From the NCBI GenBank assembly GCA_017650325.1, contig JAGCFC010000065.1, positions 1 through 32,867 of the forward strand: a stretch of DNA of 32,867 nucleotides, written 5' to 3'. Positions 15,344-23,590 of this stretch are shown here, in pieces. The first letter of the stretch is position 1; every line of letters begins with the position of its first letter. The notes beneath the pieces are model-generated. The model saw nothing but the letters and a program-made list of their open reading frames with translations. It ran no database searches and was not told the origin of the DNA. The position numbers were made by a program, and so were the translations under genes. Origin of the DNA: Salinivirgaceae bacterium. Its GTDB lineage: Bacteria; Bacteroidota; Bacteroidia; Bacteroidales; SZUA-534.

Positions 15344-16705
15344 ATGCCAAAACTCAAAACCACTTACGTATGTAGCAACTGCGGGGCTTCATCGGCCAAA
15401 TGGATAGGCCGCTGCCCATCGTGCGGCGAATGGAACACCTACAACGAGGAGGTTTTGCAACCCGAACCAACAAGAAGCGCGTCGGCTGTCGGACGGTCAG
15501 CCATGGGTTCGGCCCCAATCCTGATTAAAGACATTGTTGAAAACCGCCAGCAGCGGAGTTCGACTCAGAGTTCGGAATTCGACCGCGTTCTGGGCGGCGG
15601 ATTAGTGCCCGGCGTGGTGGTGCTGTTTGGCGGCGAGCCTGGCATCGGCAAATCGACATTGCTGCTGCAAGTGGCCGGAAAATTCAAAGGCACAGTTCTT
15701 TACGCTTCGGGCGAAGAGAGCGCCGAGCAGATTAAAATGCGCGCCACACGGCTGAAGGTTAACGACGAAAAAATATATTTTCTTGCCGAAATCTCGTGCG
15801 AGAATATAATCGCGCAAGCCCGCAACCTTAAACCCGACCTGCTTATTGTCGACTCGATTCAAACTCTGCGCACCGAATATATCGATTCATCGTCGGGTAC
15901 AGTTTCACAGATTCGCGAAAGCGCCTCGCTGCTTCAGCAGTACGCCAAAGAGACTGCCACACCGGTGATAATTGTGGGCCACATTACCAAAGACGGGTCG
16001 CTGGCCGGACCAAAAGTGCTTGAGCATGTTGTCGATACAGTTTTGCAGTTCGAAGGCGATAATCACTTCTTTTACAGAATTTTAAGAGCACACAAAAACC
16101 GCTTTGGCTCGACATCGGAAATCGGCATTTTCGAAATGGGCGAAGAGGGGCTGGCCGAAGTTCCCAATCCTTCGGAATTCCTGCTAAGCAACCACCGCGA
16201 CCAATACAGCGGCATTTCGACAGCCGCCACGCTCGAAGGCGTCCGCCCGTTTATGGTCGAAGTGCAAGCACTGGTTAGTTCGGCTGTGTACGGAACGCCG
16301 CAGCGCTCCTCAACCGGATTCGATACCCGACGGCTCAATATGCTGTTGGCCGTTCTCGAGAAAAAAGTGGGCTTCAAGTTGGCCACCAAAGACGTGTTTC
16401 TGAATCTTGCCGGAGGCTTGAAGGTTGTCGACCCCGCTCTCGACCTTGCCGTAATCAGCGCCATTCTCTCTTCCGACATCGACCGTCCGCTACGCCAGGG
16501 CGACTGCTTTGCCGGCGAAGTTGGACTATCAGGCGAAATCAGGCCTACAGCACGTATCGAACAACGGATTGCCGAAGCAGCCAAACTCGGCTACAAGCGC
16601 ATTTTTGTCCCCAATCAGCCAAAAGGCTTACAACCCGACAAATACAAAATCGAAATTCTGTTTGTCGACAGGCTTGAGCAAGTCATATCGCAGACTTTCA
16701 AGTAG
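15344..16705 (+). CDS. radA: DNA repair protein RadA (453 aa)
   Basis: RadA/Sms helps process recombination intermediates as a RecA-like, DnaB-type branch-migration motor. Domains in order: C4 zinc finger (C10, C13, C24, C27; CSNCGASSAKWIGRCPSCG), ATPase with Walker A GEPGIGKST (97-105) and Walker B-like LLIVDSIQT, the RadA-specific KNRFG (251-255), and a C-terminal Lon-protease-like domain (about 285-453; LAGGLKVVDPALDLAV, GEVGLSGEIRP). The length is standard. It starts 4 bases after the lipoprotein stop. No key residue is missing. Confidence 0.96.
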   Translation: MPKLKTTYVCSNCGASSAKWIGRCPSCGEWNTYNEEVLQPEPTRSASAVGRSAMGSAPILIKDIVENRQQRSSTQSSEFDRVLGGGLVPGVVVLFGGEPGIGKSTLLLQVAGKFKGTVLYASGEESAEQIKMRATRLKVNDEKIYFLAEISCENIIAQARNLKPDLLIVDSIQTLRTEYIDSSSGTVSQIRESASLLQQYAKETATPVIIVGHITKDGSLAGPKVLEHVVDTVLQFEGDNHFFYRILRAHKNRFGSTSEIGIFEMGEEGLAEVPNPSEFLLSNHRDQYSGISTAATLEGVRPFMVEVQALVSSAVYGTPQRSSTGFDTRRLNMLLAVLEKKVGFKLATKDVFLNLAGGLKVVDPALDLAVISAILSSDIDRPLRQGDCFAGEVGLSGEIRPTARIEQRIAEAAKLGYKRIFVPNQPKGLQPDKYKIEILFVDRLEQVISQTFK

Positions 16706-16752
16706 CCGTTTCAGATTTTTTTCTATCTTCGTCATAACTAAAAATATGAGTT

Positions 16753-18096
16753 ATGAACGCTTTTCACGCCTACGACATTCGCGGTATCTATCCCGACCAA
16801 TTCAACAAAGACGATGTTTACAAAATCGGCTTTTTTATTCCTGAACTGTTCAAAACCAACAAGATACTTGTGGGTCGCGACATGCGCACATCGTCGCCGG
16901 AGATTTTCGAATCGCTGTGCCGCGGCATAACCGACGCCGGAGCCGATGTTTACGCCGCCGGCCTCACCACTACGCCAATGGTTTACTATGCCACCGCAAA
17001 ATTCAATTTCGATGCCTCGGTGCAGATTACGGCCTCGCATAACTCAAAGGAATACAATGGTTTGAAGATTTCGCGGGCGCAAGCACTGCCTGTTGGCCTT
17101 GACTCGGGTTTGGGCGAACTGAAGCTGATGGTTGAAACTCGCAAAGTAGAACCAATGGCAAAAAAAGGCAAAATTGTCGATTTCGATTTCAAAGCCGAAT
17201 ACATCGATTTTCAACGGCAATACCTGAAAGACCTGTCGAATCTGAAAATCGCCATCGACTGCTCAAACGGCATGGCATCGATGTTGATTCACGATATTTT
17301 GGGCAATGCGCCAACCTATATCTACGACACTCTCGACGGCACCTTCCCTCACCATGAGCCGAATCCGCTTATCGAGGCCAACTGCGCTGACCTTGAAGAT
17401 CTTGTGAAACGCGAAAAGGCCGATGTTGGCGTCATCTACGATGGTGATGCCGACCGCGTGATGTTCATCGACGAGCAGGGCCGCTTCATCAGCCCCGACC
17501 TGATTATCGGTCTGCTGGCACACTATTTCCTTGAGGAGAAAGGTCTGAAAGGCAATGTGTTGCAAGATATCCGCACATCGAAAGCAGTGGGCGAGTACAT
17601 TGAGAAATTTGGCTCAAAAATGAACATGTGGCGCGTGGGCCGTGCCTATGCTGCGCTCAAACTGCGCGAGATTGACGGCATCTACGGCGGCGAGCTGGCC
17701 GGACACTACTACTTCCGCGACTTCTACTACTCTGATTCGGGCATAATGGCCTCGCTCATAGTGCTTGGCATTGTGGCCAATCTGAAAAAGCAGGGAAAAA
17801 CGCTGTCGCAAGCCATTGCGGCAATATCGCGCTACGCCAATTCGGGCGAAATAAACTTCAAAATCGAGCAAAAGCAACAAGCCATGGATGCCGTGCGCGA
17901 CTATTTCACTGGCACCGAAAAGCCAACCGCCATGTTCGATTTCGACGGCTACCGCGTTGAGTTCCCCGACTGGTGGTTCAACATCCGCCCATCGAACACC
18001 GAACCTTATCTGCGCCTTCTGGCCGAAGCCAAAACTCAGCAGATGCTCGATGAGAAACTGGGGAAAATCAAGGAGATAATTGGCAAGTTTGAATAA
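16753..18096 (+). CDS. manB: Phosphomannomutase/phosphoglucomutase (447 aa)
   Basis: This alpha-D-phosphohexomutase shifts phosphate between C1 and C6 of mannose or glucose, feeding nucleotide-sugar synthesis. Four signature loops are visible: catalytic phosphoserine S95 in TASHNSKEYNGLK, Mg2+ loop DGDADR (230-235), sugar loop GGELAGHYYF and phosphate loop RPSNTEP (412-418). The sugar loop GEXSGH-type sequence is GELAGH, which does not settle mannose against glucose. It follows radA by 47 bases, with a possible independent start. Gene symbol is by family; substrate unproven. Confidence 0.92.
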   Translation: MNAFHAYDIRGIYPDQFNKDDVYKIGFFIPELFKTNKILVGRDMRTSSPEIFESLCRGITDAGADVYAAGLTTTPMVYYATAKFNFDASVQITASHNSKEYNGLKISRAQALPVGLDSGLGELKLMVETRKVEPMAKKGKIVDFDFKAEYIDFQRQYLKDLSNLKIAIDCSNGMASMLIHDILGNAPTYIYDTLDGTFPHHEPNPLIEANCADLEDLVKREKADVGVIYDGDADRVMFIDEQGRFISPDLIIGLLAHYFLEEKGLKGNVLQDIRTSKAVGEYIEKFGSKMNMWRVGRAYAALKLREIDGIYGGELAGHYYFRDFYYSDSGIMASLIVLGIVANLKKQGKTLSQAIAAISRYANSGEINFKIEQKQQAMDAVRDYFTGTEKPTAMFDFDGYRVEFPDWWFNIRPSNTEPYLRLLAEAKTQQMLDEKLGKIKEIIGKFE

Positions 18097-18354
18097 TTTG
18101 ATTTAGGATATCTCCACTAAAACATCATTAATGATTTTGACCGTAAGGCGATTTTTGAAAAAATATTGATTATCACATACAACAACCGATTGCCAAACAC
18201 CCAATTTCTGAAAAATCCCCGTTTTGTCGAAATATCCGGCTATTTTGCCGAAAAAGTATACCTCAAAAACAAAATGTATGTTTATAATTGCGGTTGAATC
18301 GGCAACCCTCAATGGGCGCACGATTCACGAACATTAAAAACAATGCATTTTAAA

Positions 18355-18762
18355 ATGAAAAATCCACTAAAGACAGGATTGGCAATGCTTGCAACTGCCA
18401 CAATCCTCTTTGCATCTTGCCAAAAAGAGGAAGGCCCGGGCGGCTCATCAACAATCGTTGGCCGTGTTTGGGTTGAAGACTGGAACTCGAACTTCTCGAA
18501 ACTGAACGACCAATACTGGGCACAGGAGGAGCGCGTTTATCTGCTCTATGGCAATGACACCATCTACAGCAAAGATTTCCGTACCGACGACGCCGGCTGC
18601 TACAAGTTCGACTATCTGACCAAAGGAAACTACACCATCTACGCGCTGTCGAAAGACAAAGACAACCCGACATCGCCGATGAAGGTGCGCTCCGCTGTCA
18701 CCGTGAAAATCAGCAAGAACAACCAGACTGTCACCGCTCCGCAAATCACAATCTTTGACTGA
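18355..18762 (+). CDS. Lipoprotein with carboxypeptidase-regulatory-like beta domain (135 aa)
   Basis: The SPII signal ends FASC (C22 counted from MKNPLK). The next residues, QKEE, resemble the Bacteroidetes lipoprotein export signal (acidic residues right after the Cys), so surface exposure is plausible. The mature domain STIVGRVWVEDWN...DDAGCYKFDYLTKGNYTIYALSKDKD has the CarboxypepD_reg/SdrD-like Greek-key pattern. I chose the Met at 18355 over one four codons earlier because it begins the basic signal-peptide region. Its stop overlaps the start of the VTC gene by one base, making it the first gene of the polyphosphate-polymerase cassette. Function unknown. Confidence 0.82.
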   Translation: MKNPLKTGLAMLATATILFASCQKEEGPGGSSTIVGRVWVEDWNSNFSKLNDQYWAQEERVYLLYGNDTIYSKDFRTDDAGCYKFDYLTKGNYTIYALSKDKDNPTSPMKVRSAVTVKISKNNQTVTAPQITIFD

Positions 18763-19532
18763 TGACTGAAGACGAGATAAAGGACAGCCTCCAATGTTTC
18801 AGGCCAATCTCGCTCTCCGAGATGGACGACCTGAAGTTGATGAACCGGCTCGACAATAAGTTCGTGTTCTCCATCAACGAGTTGGGCAACGTGCTCCGTC
18901 AGGCGGCCGAACACTACCGCGTGCTCGAAATCAACGGGCAGCGCGAGTTCTTCTACCTCACCAAATACATGGACACGCCCGATTGGTTCTTCTTCTCGGA
19001 GCACCAAAAGGGCCACGCCGACCGCTACAAAATCCGCATGCGCACCTACGAGGTCAACCAGCAGTCGTATCTTGAAATCAAGCACAAGACCAACAAGGGG
19101 CAGACCAAAAAGTCGCGCATAAAAATCAGCAACACCGATGGATTGGACGATGAGTGCCGCCGGTTTATTGAGGAGAAGACTCACCGCCAGGCCGACAATC
19201 TGGATTTTGTGTCGATAAACGGATTCAACCGCATCACTCTGGCCTCGTTTGAGACTCACGAGCGCATCACCATCGACCATAACCTGTCGTTCTCACACGA
19301 CGGCAACACCATAAAACTCAACCGTTTGTGCATTGCCGAAGTGAAGAAGGAGCGCTCATCGATGCGCACACCAATCATCGACATAATGAAGAACGTGCAC
19401 GGCCTCAACACGGGCCTGAGCAAATACTGCATCGGAATCTCGTATCTGCACGAGGATTTGAAGCAGAACGCATTTAAACCTAAGAAATTATTAATCAATA
19501 AAATAGAACGAAATGAATATTTTGCAAACTGA
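18762..19532 (+). CDS. VTC-domain polyphosphate polymerase (256 aa)
   Basis: The VTC domain makes inorganic polyphosphate from ATP inside a basic tunnel; bacterial VTC proteins are soluble homologues of the yeast vacuolar transporter chaperone core. Expected basic and acidic tunnel residues are seen: MNRLDNKF (R29, K33), RYKIRMRTY (R88, K90, R92, R94), YLEIKHKTNKGQTKKSR (E105, K107, K109, K116, K117, R119) and a late IAEVKKE. Length fits a single domain. It is flanked by the lipoprotein gene (1-base overlap) and DUF4956 (20-base overlap), a pairing known in bacteria. Polyphosphate synthesis here is inferred from family, not shown. Confidence 0.88.
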   Translation: MTEDEIKDSLQCFRPISLSEMDDLKLMNRLDNKFVFSINELGNVLRQAAEHYRVLEINGQREFFYLTKYMDTPDWFFFSEHQKGHADRYKIRMRTYEVNQQSYLEIKHKTNKGQTKKSRIKISNTDGLDDECRRFIEEKTHRQADNLDFVSINGFNRITLASFETHERITIDHNLSFSHDGNTIKLNRLCIAEVKKERSSMRTPIIDIMKNVHGLNTGLSKYCIGISYLHEDLKQNAFKPKKLLINKIERNEYFAN

Positions 19533-20190
19533 TTTGTTTTTCGGAATGCCGCTCTTTTCGGCCGAAGGAATCGGCTCACTGGTTTTCCGTTTCTTTTTTA
19601 ACCTTATTATTTCGGTAATCGTCATCCGCGGAATCTACTATCCGAAGACTCAGCGCCGCGATTTCCTCTTCACTTTCCTGCTCATCGGCCAGGTTATCTT
19701 CTTGATGTGCTTTGTTTTGGAGAGCGTCAAACTGCAGGTGGGATTCGCGTTGGGCTTGTTTGCCGTGTTCGGAATCATCCGCTACCGCACCATGTCCATT
19801 CCAATCAAGGAGATGACCTATCTGTTCATCATCATTGGTGTTTCGGTCATCAACTCGTTGGCTAACAAGAAGGTAAGCTACACTGAGCTGCTCTTTGCCA
19901 ACGGCATGATTGTGGCCATTGCTTATATTGTTGAGAAACTGAAAATCGAGAACGCCGGCACGGCCATCGTCATTTTTGAGAAGATTGAGCTGGTTTGCCC
20001 CGAAAAAGAGGCTGAACTGATTGCCGAACTCGAGAAACGCATGGGCGTGTCAATTGAGAAGGTTGAAGTCATCAAACTCGACTATCAGAAGGACATTGCA
20101 CGCCTTCAGGTGTTCTTCAGCAAAGACCAGCAGGCCGTTATCGAGCACAGCAAAATCGAATACAAGAACTACTCGAACGAGAGTAACTAA
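19513..20190 (+). CDS. DUF4956 membrane protein (225 aa)
   Basis: Residues 20-150 hold about four hydrophobic segments, including LVFRFFFNLIISVIVIRGIYY and GFALGLFAVFGIIRYRTMSIPIKEMTYLF, a conserved DUF4956 signature. Residues 150-225 form a soluble alpha/beta tail (VEKLKIENAG...KVEVIKLDYQKDIARLQVFF). The start lies inside the VTC frame, giving a 20-base overlap and likely coupled translation. DUF4956 is repeatedly found beside VTC polymerases, so it may anchor the enzyme to the membrane or move the polymer; this is inference from context. Confidence 0.88.
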   Translation: MNILQTDLFFGMPLFSAEGIGSLVFRFFFNLIISVIVIRGIYYPKTQRRDFLFTFLLIGQVIFLMCFVLESVKLQVGFALGLFAVFGIIRYRTMSIPIKEMTYLFIIIGVSVINSLANKKVSYTELLFANGMIVAIAYIVEKLKIENAGTAIVIFEKIELVCPEKEAELIAELEKRMGVSIEKVEVIKLDYQKDIARLQVFFSKDQQAVIEHSKIEYKNYSNESN

Positions 20191-20230
20191 TGCGGCGGGC
20201 ACAGTCCCGTTCAAACAAACAAACGGAATA

Positions 20231-20908
20231 ATGAGACTTGCACAATTAACACTGACGCTATTGGCGGGCGCGCTGCTTACAGCGGCCGCCCCTGCCACAG
20301 CGCAGAACACTGATTTTCAGACATGGAGCTCTATCGGGGTGAAAAAGAAAATCTCGAAGAAGCTGTCGGTTACTGTGGAGGAAGAGTTGCGACTCTACAA
20401 CAACTCAACGGCCTTTGGTAAAGACAATGTGTCGGCATCGGCCACCTACAACCTTCACAAGAAACTGCGCGTGGGCGGCGGCTACCGCTATTCGCGCGTC
20501 AACAATTTCGACGACGGCTATTCGAACGCACACCGACTCATGCTCAACGTGACTCTGCGCCACAAGAGCGAAAGCGATATTGTGTTCAGCCTCAGAGAGC
20601 GATTCCAAACCGACTGGTCGTCGGCACCGCACGAATATGCAACAATGTATTTGCGCCACAAACTGCAGGCCGCCTACAGCAGCAAGGAGCATCCGTGGGG
20701 ACCGTACGTTAACGTGGAGTTCAGCCAGTCGCTCAACAACCCAGCTCAAAACGGAATTGACCGCATCCGCGCCATGGCCGGCTGCGAATACTCATTGTTG
20801 AAGCATTTTGATGTGGACTTCGCATGGGGTTACCAATATACCAACCGCCCTCTGAAGAAAGCAAAAAAGGCTAGCATACTTGCAATCGGCATCACCTACG
20901 GGTTCTAA
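20231..20908 (+). CDS. DUF2490 outer-membrane beta-barrel protein (225 aa)
   Basis: An SPI signal peptide ends near APATAQ (residue 25). The mature part has alternating strands typical of a small outer-membrane barrel: LSVTVEEELRLYNN, KLRVGGGYRYSRVNNFDD, RLMLNVTLRHKSESDIVFSLRERFQTDW, and the terminal Phe of AIGITYGF as a barrel-assembly signal. This is the DUF2490 pattern. The upstream extension of the open frame overlaps DUF4956 and is not used. It is last in the VTC cassette, 40 bases after DUF4956. Export of, or response to, polyphosphate is only a guess. Confidence 0.85.
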   Translation: MRLAQLTLTLLAGALLTAAAPATAQNTDFQTWSSIGVKKKISKKLSVTVEEELRLYNNSTAFGKDNVSASATYNLHKKLRVGGGYRYSRVNNFDDGYSNAHRLMLNVTLRHKSESDIVFSLRERFQTDWSSAPHEYATMYLRHKLQAAYSSKEHPWGPYVNVEFSQSLNNPAQNGIDRIRAMAGCEYSLLKHFDVDFAWGYQYTNRPLKKAKKASILAIGITYGF

Positions 20909-20960
20909 TTGACCACTGACTGACCGGCAAAAAATAACCCCCTTTTTTAGATGCATGAGT

Positions 20961-21006
20961 GTGTCTGAATGTTTTACATCCTGACTTTTTAACATATTTC
21001 AGACAC
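20961..21006. repeat. Inverted repeat 1 upstream of the 21163 lipoprotein
   Basis: GTGTCTGAA (20961-20969) and TTCAGACAC (20998-21006) are perfect 9-bp inverted arms around a 28-base spacer. Confidence 0.75.
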
Positions 21007-21017
21007 CTGTATAAATC

Positions 21018-21048
21018 TTGTTTTAGCCTTCTTTTCATCCTAAAACAA
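21018..21048. repeat. Inverted repeat 2 upstream of the 21163 lipoprotein
   Basis: TTGTTTTAG (21018-21026) and CTAAAACAA (21040-21048), perfect 9-bp arms around 13 bases. Confidence 0.75.
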
Positions 21049-21052
21049 AAAA

Positions 21053-21079
21053 ATGCAGTAAATAATAACAATACTGCAT
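21053..21079 (+). promoter_or_regulatory. Candidate operator: 8-bp inverted repeat over the -33 region
   Basis: ATGCAGTA (21053-21060) and TACTGCAT (21072-21079), separated by 11 bases, end 8 bases before the -7 element. The position suits a dimeric repressor or activator site. Confidence 0.5.
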
Positions 21080-21087
21080 AATTTGAT

Positions 21088-21095
21088 TAACTTTG
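21088..21095 (+). promoter_or_regulatory. -7 element of the 21163 lipoprotein gene
   Basis: TAACTTTG matches TAnnTTTG perfectly, 67 bases before the start. There is no -33 TTG at the right distance; instead the inverted repeat lies there, which would fit an activator-dependent promoter. Confidence 0.55.
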
Positions 21096-21162
21096 GCTCG
21101 TGTGCGAAAAGTCGGCATTCACAGTTCGCCGGTTTTTGCCATAAACCTTAATATCTATTTAT

Positions 21163-22056
21163 ATGAAACTGACATACAAAGTGTTGCCTCTTTTCATCGC
21201 ATGTCTTGCTGTGGCTTGTACAAGCGAGAGTAAACGAGTGAAAGAACAGCAACTTAAAAGCGCTTTAACCATCGATAGTAACGAATGTGAGGCAACAGTG
21301 AAGAAAATCTTCTTCAATTTGCCGTCGCCGGTTGAAATTACGCAAACCCTTCTTAAAACCGAAGAGCCTTTCAACAGCGACATGCTCAACTCTGCCGAAA
21401 ACCTTGAGAAATACAATACCTCAAGCAGCCTTGCGCTCAACTTTGGTGTGTATGGAGCTGATCTCTGCTACTGCCGCGTTTACGACCAATTGCAAGAGGC
21501 AATCAACTATCTGTCAGTAATCAAGAAGGTTACCGAAAAACTCCAGATACCTGAAGACGAGGGTTCTGAAACCATCAACCGCATTGAACAGAGCCTCGAA
21601 AACCGCGACTCGATCTTCTATATCATTTCAGACACATACGCTCGCGCCGACAGTTATCTGAAAGAAAACGAACGGGATATGACCGCGTCGCTCATTTTGG
21701 TAGGAGCATGGGTTGAGGGTATGCATTTTGCAACAACGTTGGCTATCCAACCAAATGCAAAAGAAGAAATCGTGAATAATATTGTCGATCAAAAATACAC
21801 GGTGGCCAACCTGATCAATCTTATGAACACCTATAATGAAACACCTGAGGTTGCCGCGCTGACCGATGAGTTCAACAAAATCCAGGAGGTTTATAATTCG
21901 ATTGAGGTTGCCTATGACAAATCGGTGGTTGTGAACACTGACAAGGAAGATCATATTACCAGCATTGATGCTCCTGTAACTGTGAAAATCACCCCGGAAC
22001 AACTGAAAGAGCTTGCCCGACTGATGGGTGCAATTAGAAATAAGATAATTGGATAA
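21163..22056 (+). CDS. Lipoprotein of unknown function (297 aa)
   Basis: The SPII signal ends AVAC (C19). The mature protein is mostly helical and acidic, with segments such as GADLCYCRVYDQLQEAINYLSVIKK, RDSIFYIISDTYARADSYLKE and LILVGAWVEGMHFATTLA that suggest a helical bundle. I recognise no named domain or catalytic motif. The leader carries three inverted repeats and a -7 element. The downstream secreted gene (22093) is 36 bases away in the same direction, so the two are probably cotranscribed and act together in the envelope. Confidence 0.8.
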   Translation: MKLTYKVLPLFIACLAVACTSESKRVKEQQLKSALTIDSNECEATVKKIFFNLPSPVEITQTLLKTEEPFNSDMLNSAENLEKYNTSSSLALNFGVYGADLCYCRVYDQLQEAINYLSVIKKVTEKLQIPEDEGSETINRIEQSLENRDSIFYIISDTYARADSYLKENERDMTASLILVGAWVEGMHFATTLAIQPNAKEEIVNNIVDQKYTVANLINLMNTYNETPEVAALTDEFNKIQEVYNSIEVAYDKSVVVNTDKEDHITSIDAPVTVKITPEQLKELARLMGAIRNKIIG

Positions 22057-22092
22057 ACTGTAATTCCCGAAACGGAACAAAATAATATCGAG

Positions 22093-22527
22093 ATGAAAAA
22101 GATAATCAGCATTTTATCGGTAGCCGCCCTTTGCCTCGCAATCAGTGCCGGAGCACAGGCGCAATGCAAAACATTCATCAAAAACGAATGCAAACCGAAA
22201 CTCGCCCCCTATATCTATAATGGACAGATGAACAGCGCCGTCCTCAACCAAGGCGACATGGCCGAACTGATGCTCACCTTCTACAGCAATCAGGACTATC
22301 GCATTGTGGTTTGCTCCGATGGTTTGGGCGATGTTACATTCCGCCTTCTCGACCTTCAAGGCAAAGAGTTGTTCACCAATGCCGATCATAACTATACCGA
22401 CTATTGGGACTTCTCGACCAACTCTACCCAACTGCTTACAGTTGAAGTGAGCGTGCCGGAAAACACAACCGAAGAAGAACCAAAAAGCGGCTGTGTATCA
22501 ATATTGGTAGGCTTCAAAGAGAAATAA
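22093..22527 (+). CDS. Secreted beta-rich protein of unknown function (144 aa)
   Basis: A signal peptide ends AGAQAQ (about residue 24). The mature domain is short and strand-rich: GDMAELMLTFYSNQDYRIVVCSDGLGDVTFRLLDLQGKELFTN then LLTVEVSVPEN. Four cysteines (CKTF, ECKP, VVCSD, SGCV) could form two disulfides. It looks like a beta-sandwich, related in outline to pre-peptidase C-type domains (fRLLDLQGKEL), but that link is weak. It follows the unknown lipoprotein and precedes the greA promoter. Confidence 0.78.
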   Translation: MKKIISILSVAALCLAISAGAQAQCKTFIKNECKPKLAPYIYNGQMNSAVLNQGDMAELMLTFYSNQDYRIVVCSDGLGDVTFRLLDLQGKELFTNADHNYTDYWDFSTNSTQLLTVEVSVPENTTEEEPKSGCVSILVGFKEK

Positions 22528-22573
22528 AAAACGTTAAAATTCGGCGTATAGTCGGATTTTTACAAAAAATTGG

Positions 22574-22581
22574 TATATTTG
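22574..22581 (+). promoter_or_regulatory. -7 element of greA
   Basis: TATATTTG, a perfect match, 69 bases before greA. A terminator-like hairpin begins 10 bases downstream. Confidence 0.6.
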
Positions 22582-22591
22582 CTAACCGAAA

Positions 22592-22619
22592 GAGTTCCGC
22601 ACACAGCGGGATTCTTTTT
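22592..22619 (+). terminator. Terminator-like hairpin in the greA leader
   Basis: GAGTTCCGC (22592-22600) pairs along its length with GCGGGATTC (22606-22614) through two wobbles, with loop ACACA, followed by TTTTT. It may end transcription from the upstream genes, or act as an attenuator for the greA promoter just ahead of it. Confidence 0.7.
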
Positions 22620-22649
22620 GTTTTATGTAATTTTTAAAACATTTTTGAT

Positions 22650-23129
22650 ATGGACAAAGTTTCCTACATTACAAGCGAAGGGCTGAAAAAGCTCGTAGCC
22701 GAAGTGGAATACCTTAAATCGGTAGAACGCCCCCGCATCTCACAGGCCATTGCTGAAGCAAGGGATAAAGGTGATTTGTCGGAAAATGCAGAGTATGACG
22801 CAGCAAAGGAGGCTCAAGGCCTGCTGGAAATGAAAATATCGCAACTCGAAGCTAAAATCATAAACTCACGTGTTATTGACGAGTCTAAACTCGATTTCAG
22901 CAAGGTGCAAATCCTTTCGAAAGTGAAAATCAAGAACGTGGCCAACGGCGCAACAATGACCTACAGCATTGTTTCGGAAACCGAAGCAAACCTGAAGGAG
23001 TTCAAGATTTCGGTTAACACCCCGATTGCGCAAGGCCTGATGGGTCACAAGGTTGGCGATGTGGCCGAAGTGAAGGTTCCGAACGGAATTATGAAGTTTG
23101 AGATTGTTGAAATCGGACCAATATCCTGA
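22650..23129 (+). CDS. greA: Transcription elongation factor GreA (159 aa)
   Basis: GreA enters the RNA polymerase secondary channel and stimulates cleavage of backtracked transcripts. The N-terminal coiled coil covers residues 8-75, with the tip EARDKGDLSENAEYDAAKEAQ carrying the Mg-coordinating D42 and E45. The C-terminal FKBP-like domain ends GHKVGDVAEVKVPNGIMKFEIVEI. The length is standard. The HIT gene follows after 3 bases. The leader carries a -7 element and a terminator-like hairpin. Confidence 0.96.
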   Translation: MDKVSYITSEGLKKLVAEVEYLKSVERPRISQAIAEARDKGDLSENAEYDAAKEAQGLLEMKISQLEAKIINSRVIDESKLDFSKVQILSKVKIKNVANGATMTYSIVSETEANLKEFKISVNTPIAQGLMGHKVGDVAEVKVPNGIMKFEIVEIGPIS

Positions 23130-23132
23130 GTT

Positions 23133-23525
23133 ATGGCATCGATATTCACTAAGATTGTAAACGGCGAAATCCCCTGCTACAAGATTGCGGAGGACAAGGA
23201 CTATTTCGCATTTCTCGACATCAGTCCCGTGCAGAAGGGCCACGTGCTGGTAATTCCCAAACAAGAGGTTGACTACATTTTTGACCTTGAGCCAGCCGTT
23301 TTGGGAGGTCTGCATCAGTTTGCGCAACGTGTGGCTAAAGCCATTAAAAAGGCCATTCCGTGCAAGAAAGTTGCCGTGGTGGTTCTTGGTCTTGAGGTTC
23401 CTCACGCCCACATTCATCTGATCCCGATGAACAGCGAAGCAGATGTGCGTTTCGATAAGAAACAGCAGCTCACCAAAGAGGAATTTGAAGCTATTGCTGC
23501 CAAAATCAGCAAAGAATTCGTGTAA
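23133..23525 (+). CDS. HIT-family nucleotide hydrolase (130 aa)
   Basis: Small histidine-triad protein of the Hint/YcfF type that hydrolyses nucleoside phosphoramidates or related nucleotides. IFTKIVNGEIPCYKI is the usual opening; the triad is HAHIHLIP (H91, H93, H95) with GHVLVIPK upstream. It forms a two-gene unit with greA, a pair often seen in Bacteroidetes. Physiological substrate unknown. Confidence 0.94.
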   Translation: MASIFTKIVNGEIPCYKIAEDKDYFAFLDISPVQKGHVLVIPKQEVDYIFDLEPAVLGGLHQFAQRVAKAIKKAIPCKKVAVVVLGLEVPHAHIHLIPMNSEADVRFDKKQQLTKEEFEAIAAKISKEFV

Positions 23526-23548
23526 TTCCTATTTGATAATAAATATTT

Positions 23549-23577
23549 AACGCGGCTCGGAAAAGGGTTGCGTTTTT
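23549..23577 (+). terminator. Terminator of greA-HIT
   Basis: AACGCGGCTC pairs with GGGTTGCGTT (three wobbles, loop GGAAAA), ending in a T run. Confidence 0.75.
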
Positions 23578-23590
23578 ATTTCGAAAACGC

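Noticed and set aside
18103-18321. 72-codon reverse frame after the phosphohexomutase gene
   Set aside because: No start context, promoter or family pattern; could be real but cannot be supported.
20021-20230. Upstream extension of the DUF2490 frame
   Set aside because: It lies inside DUF4956 in another frame and precedes the true signal peptide at MRLAQLT.
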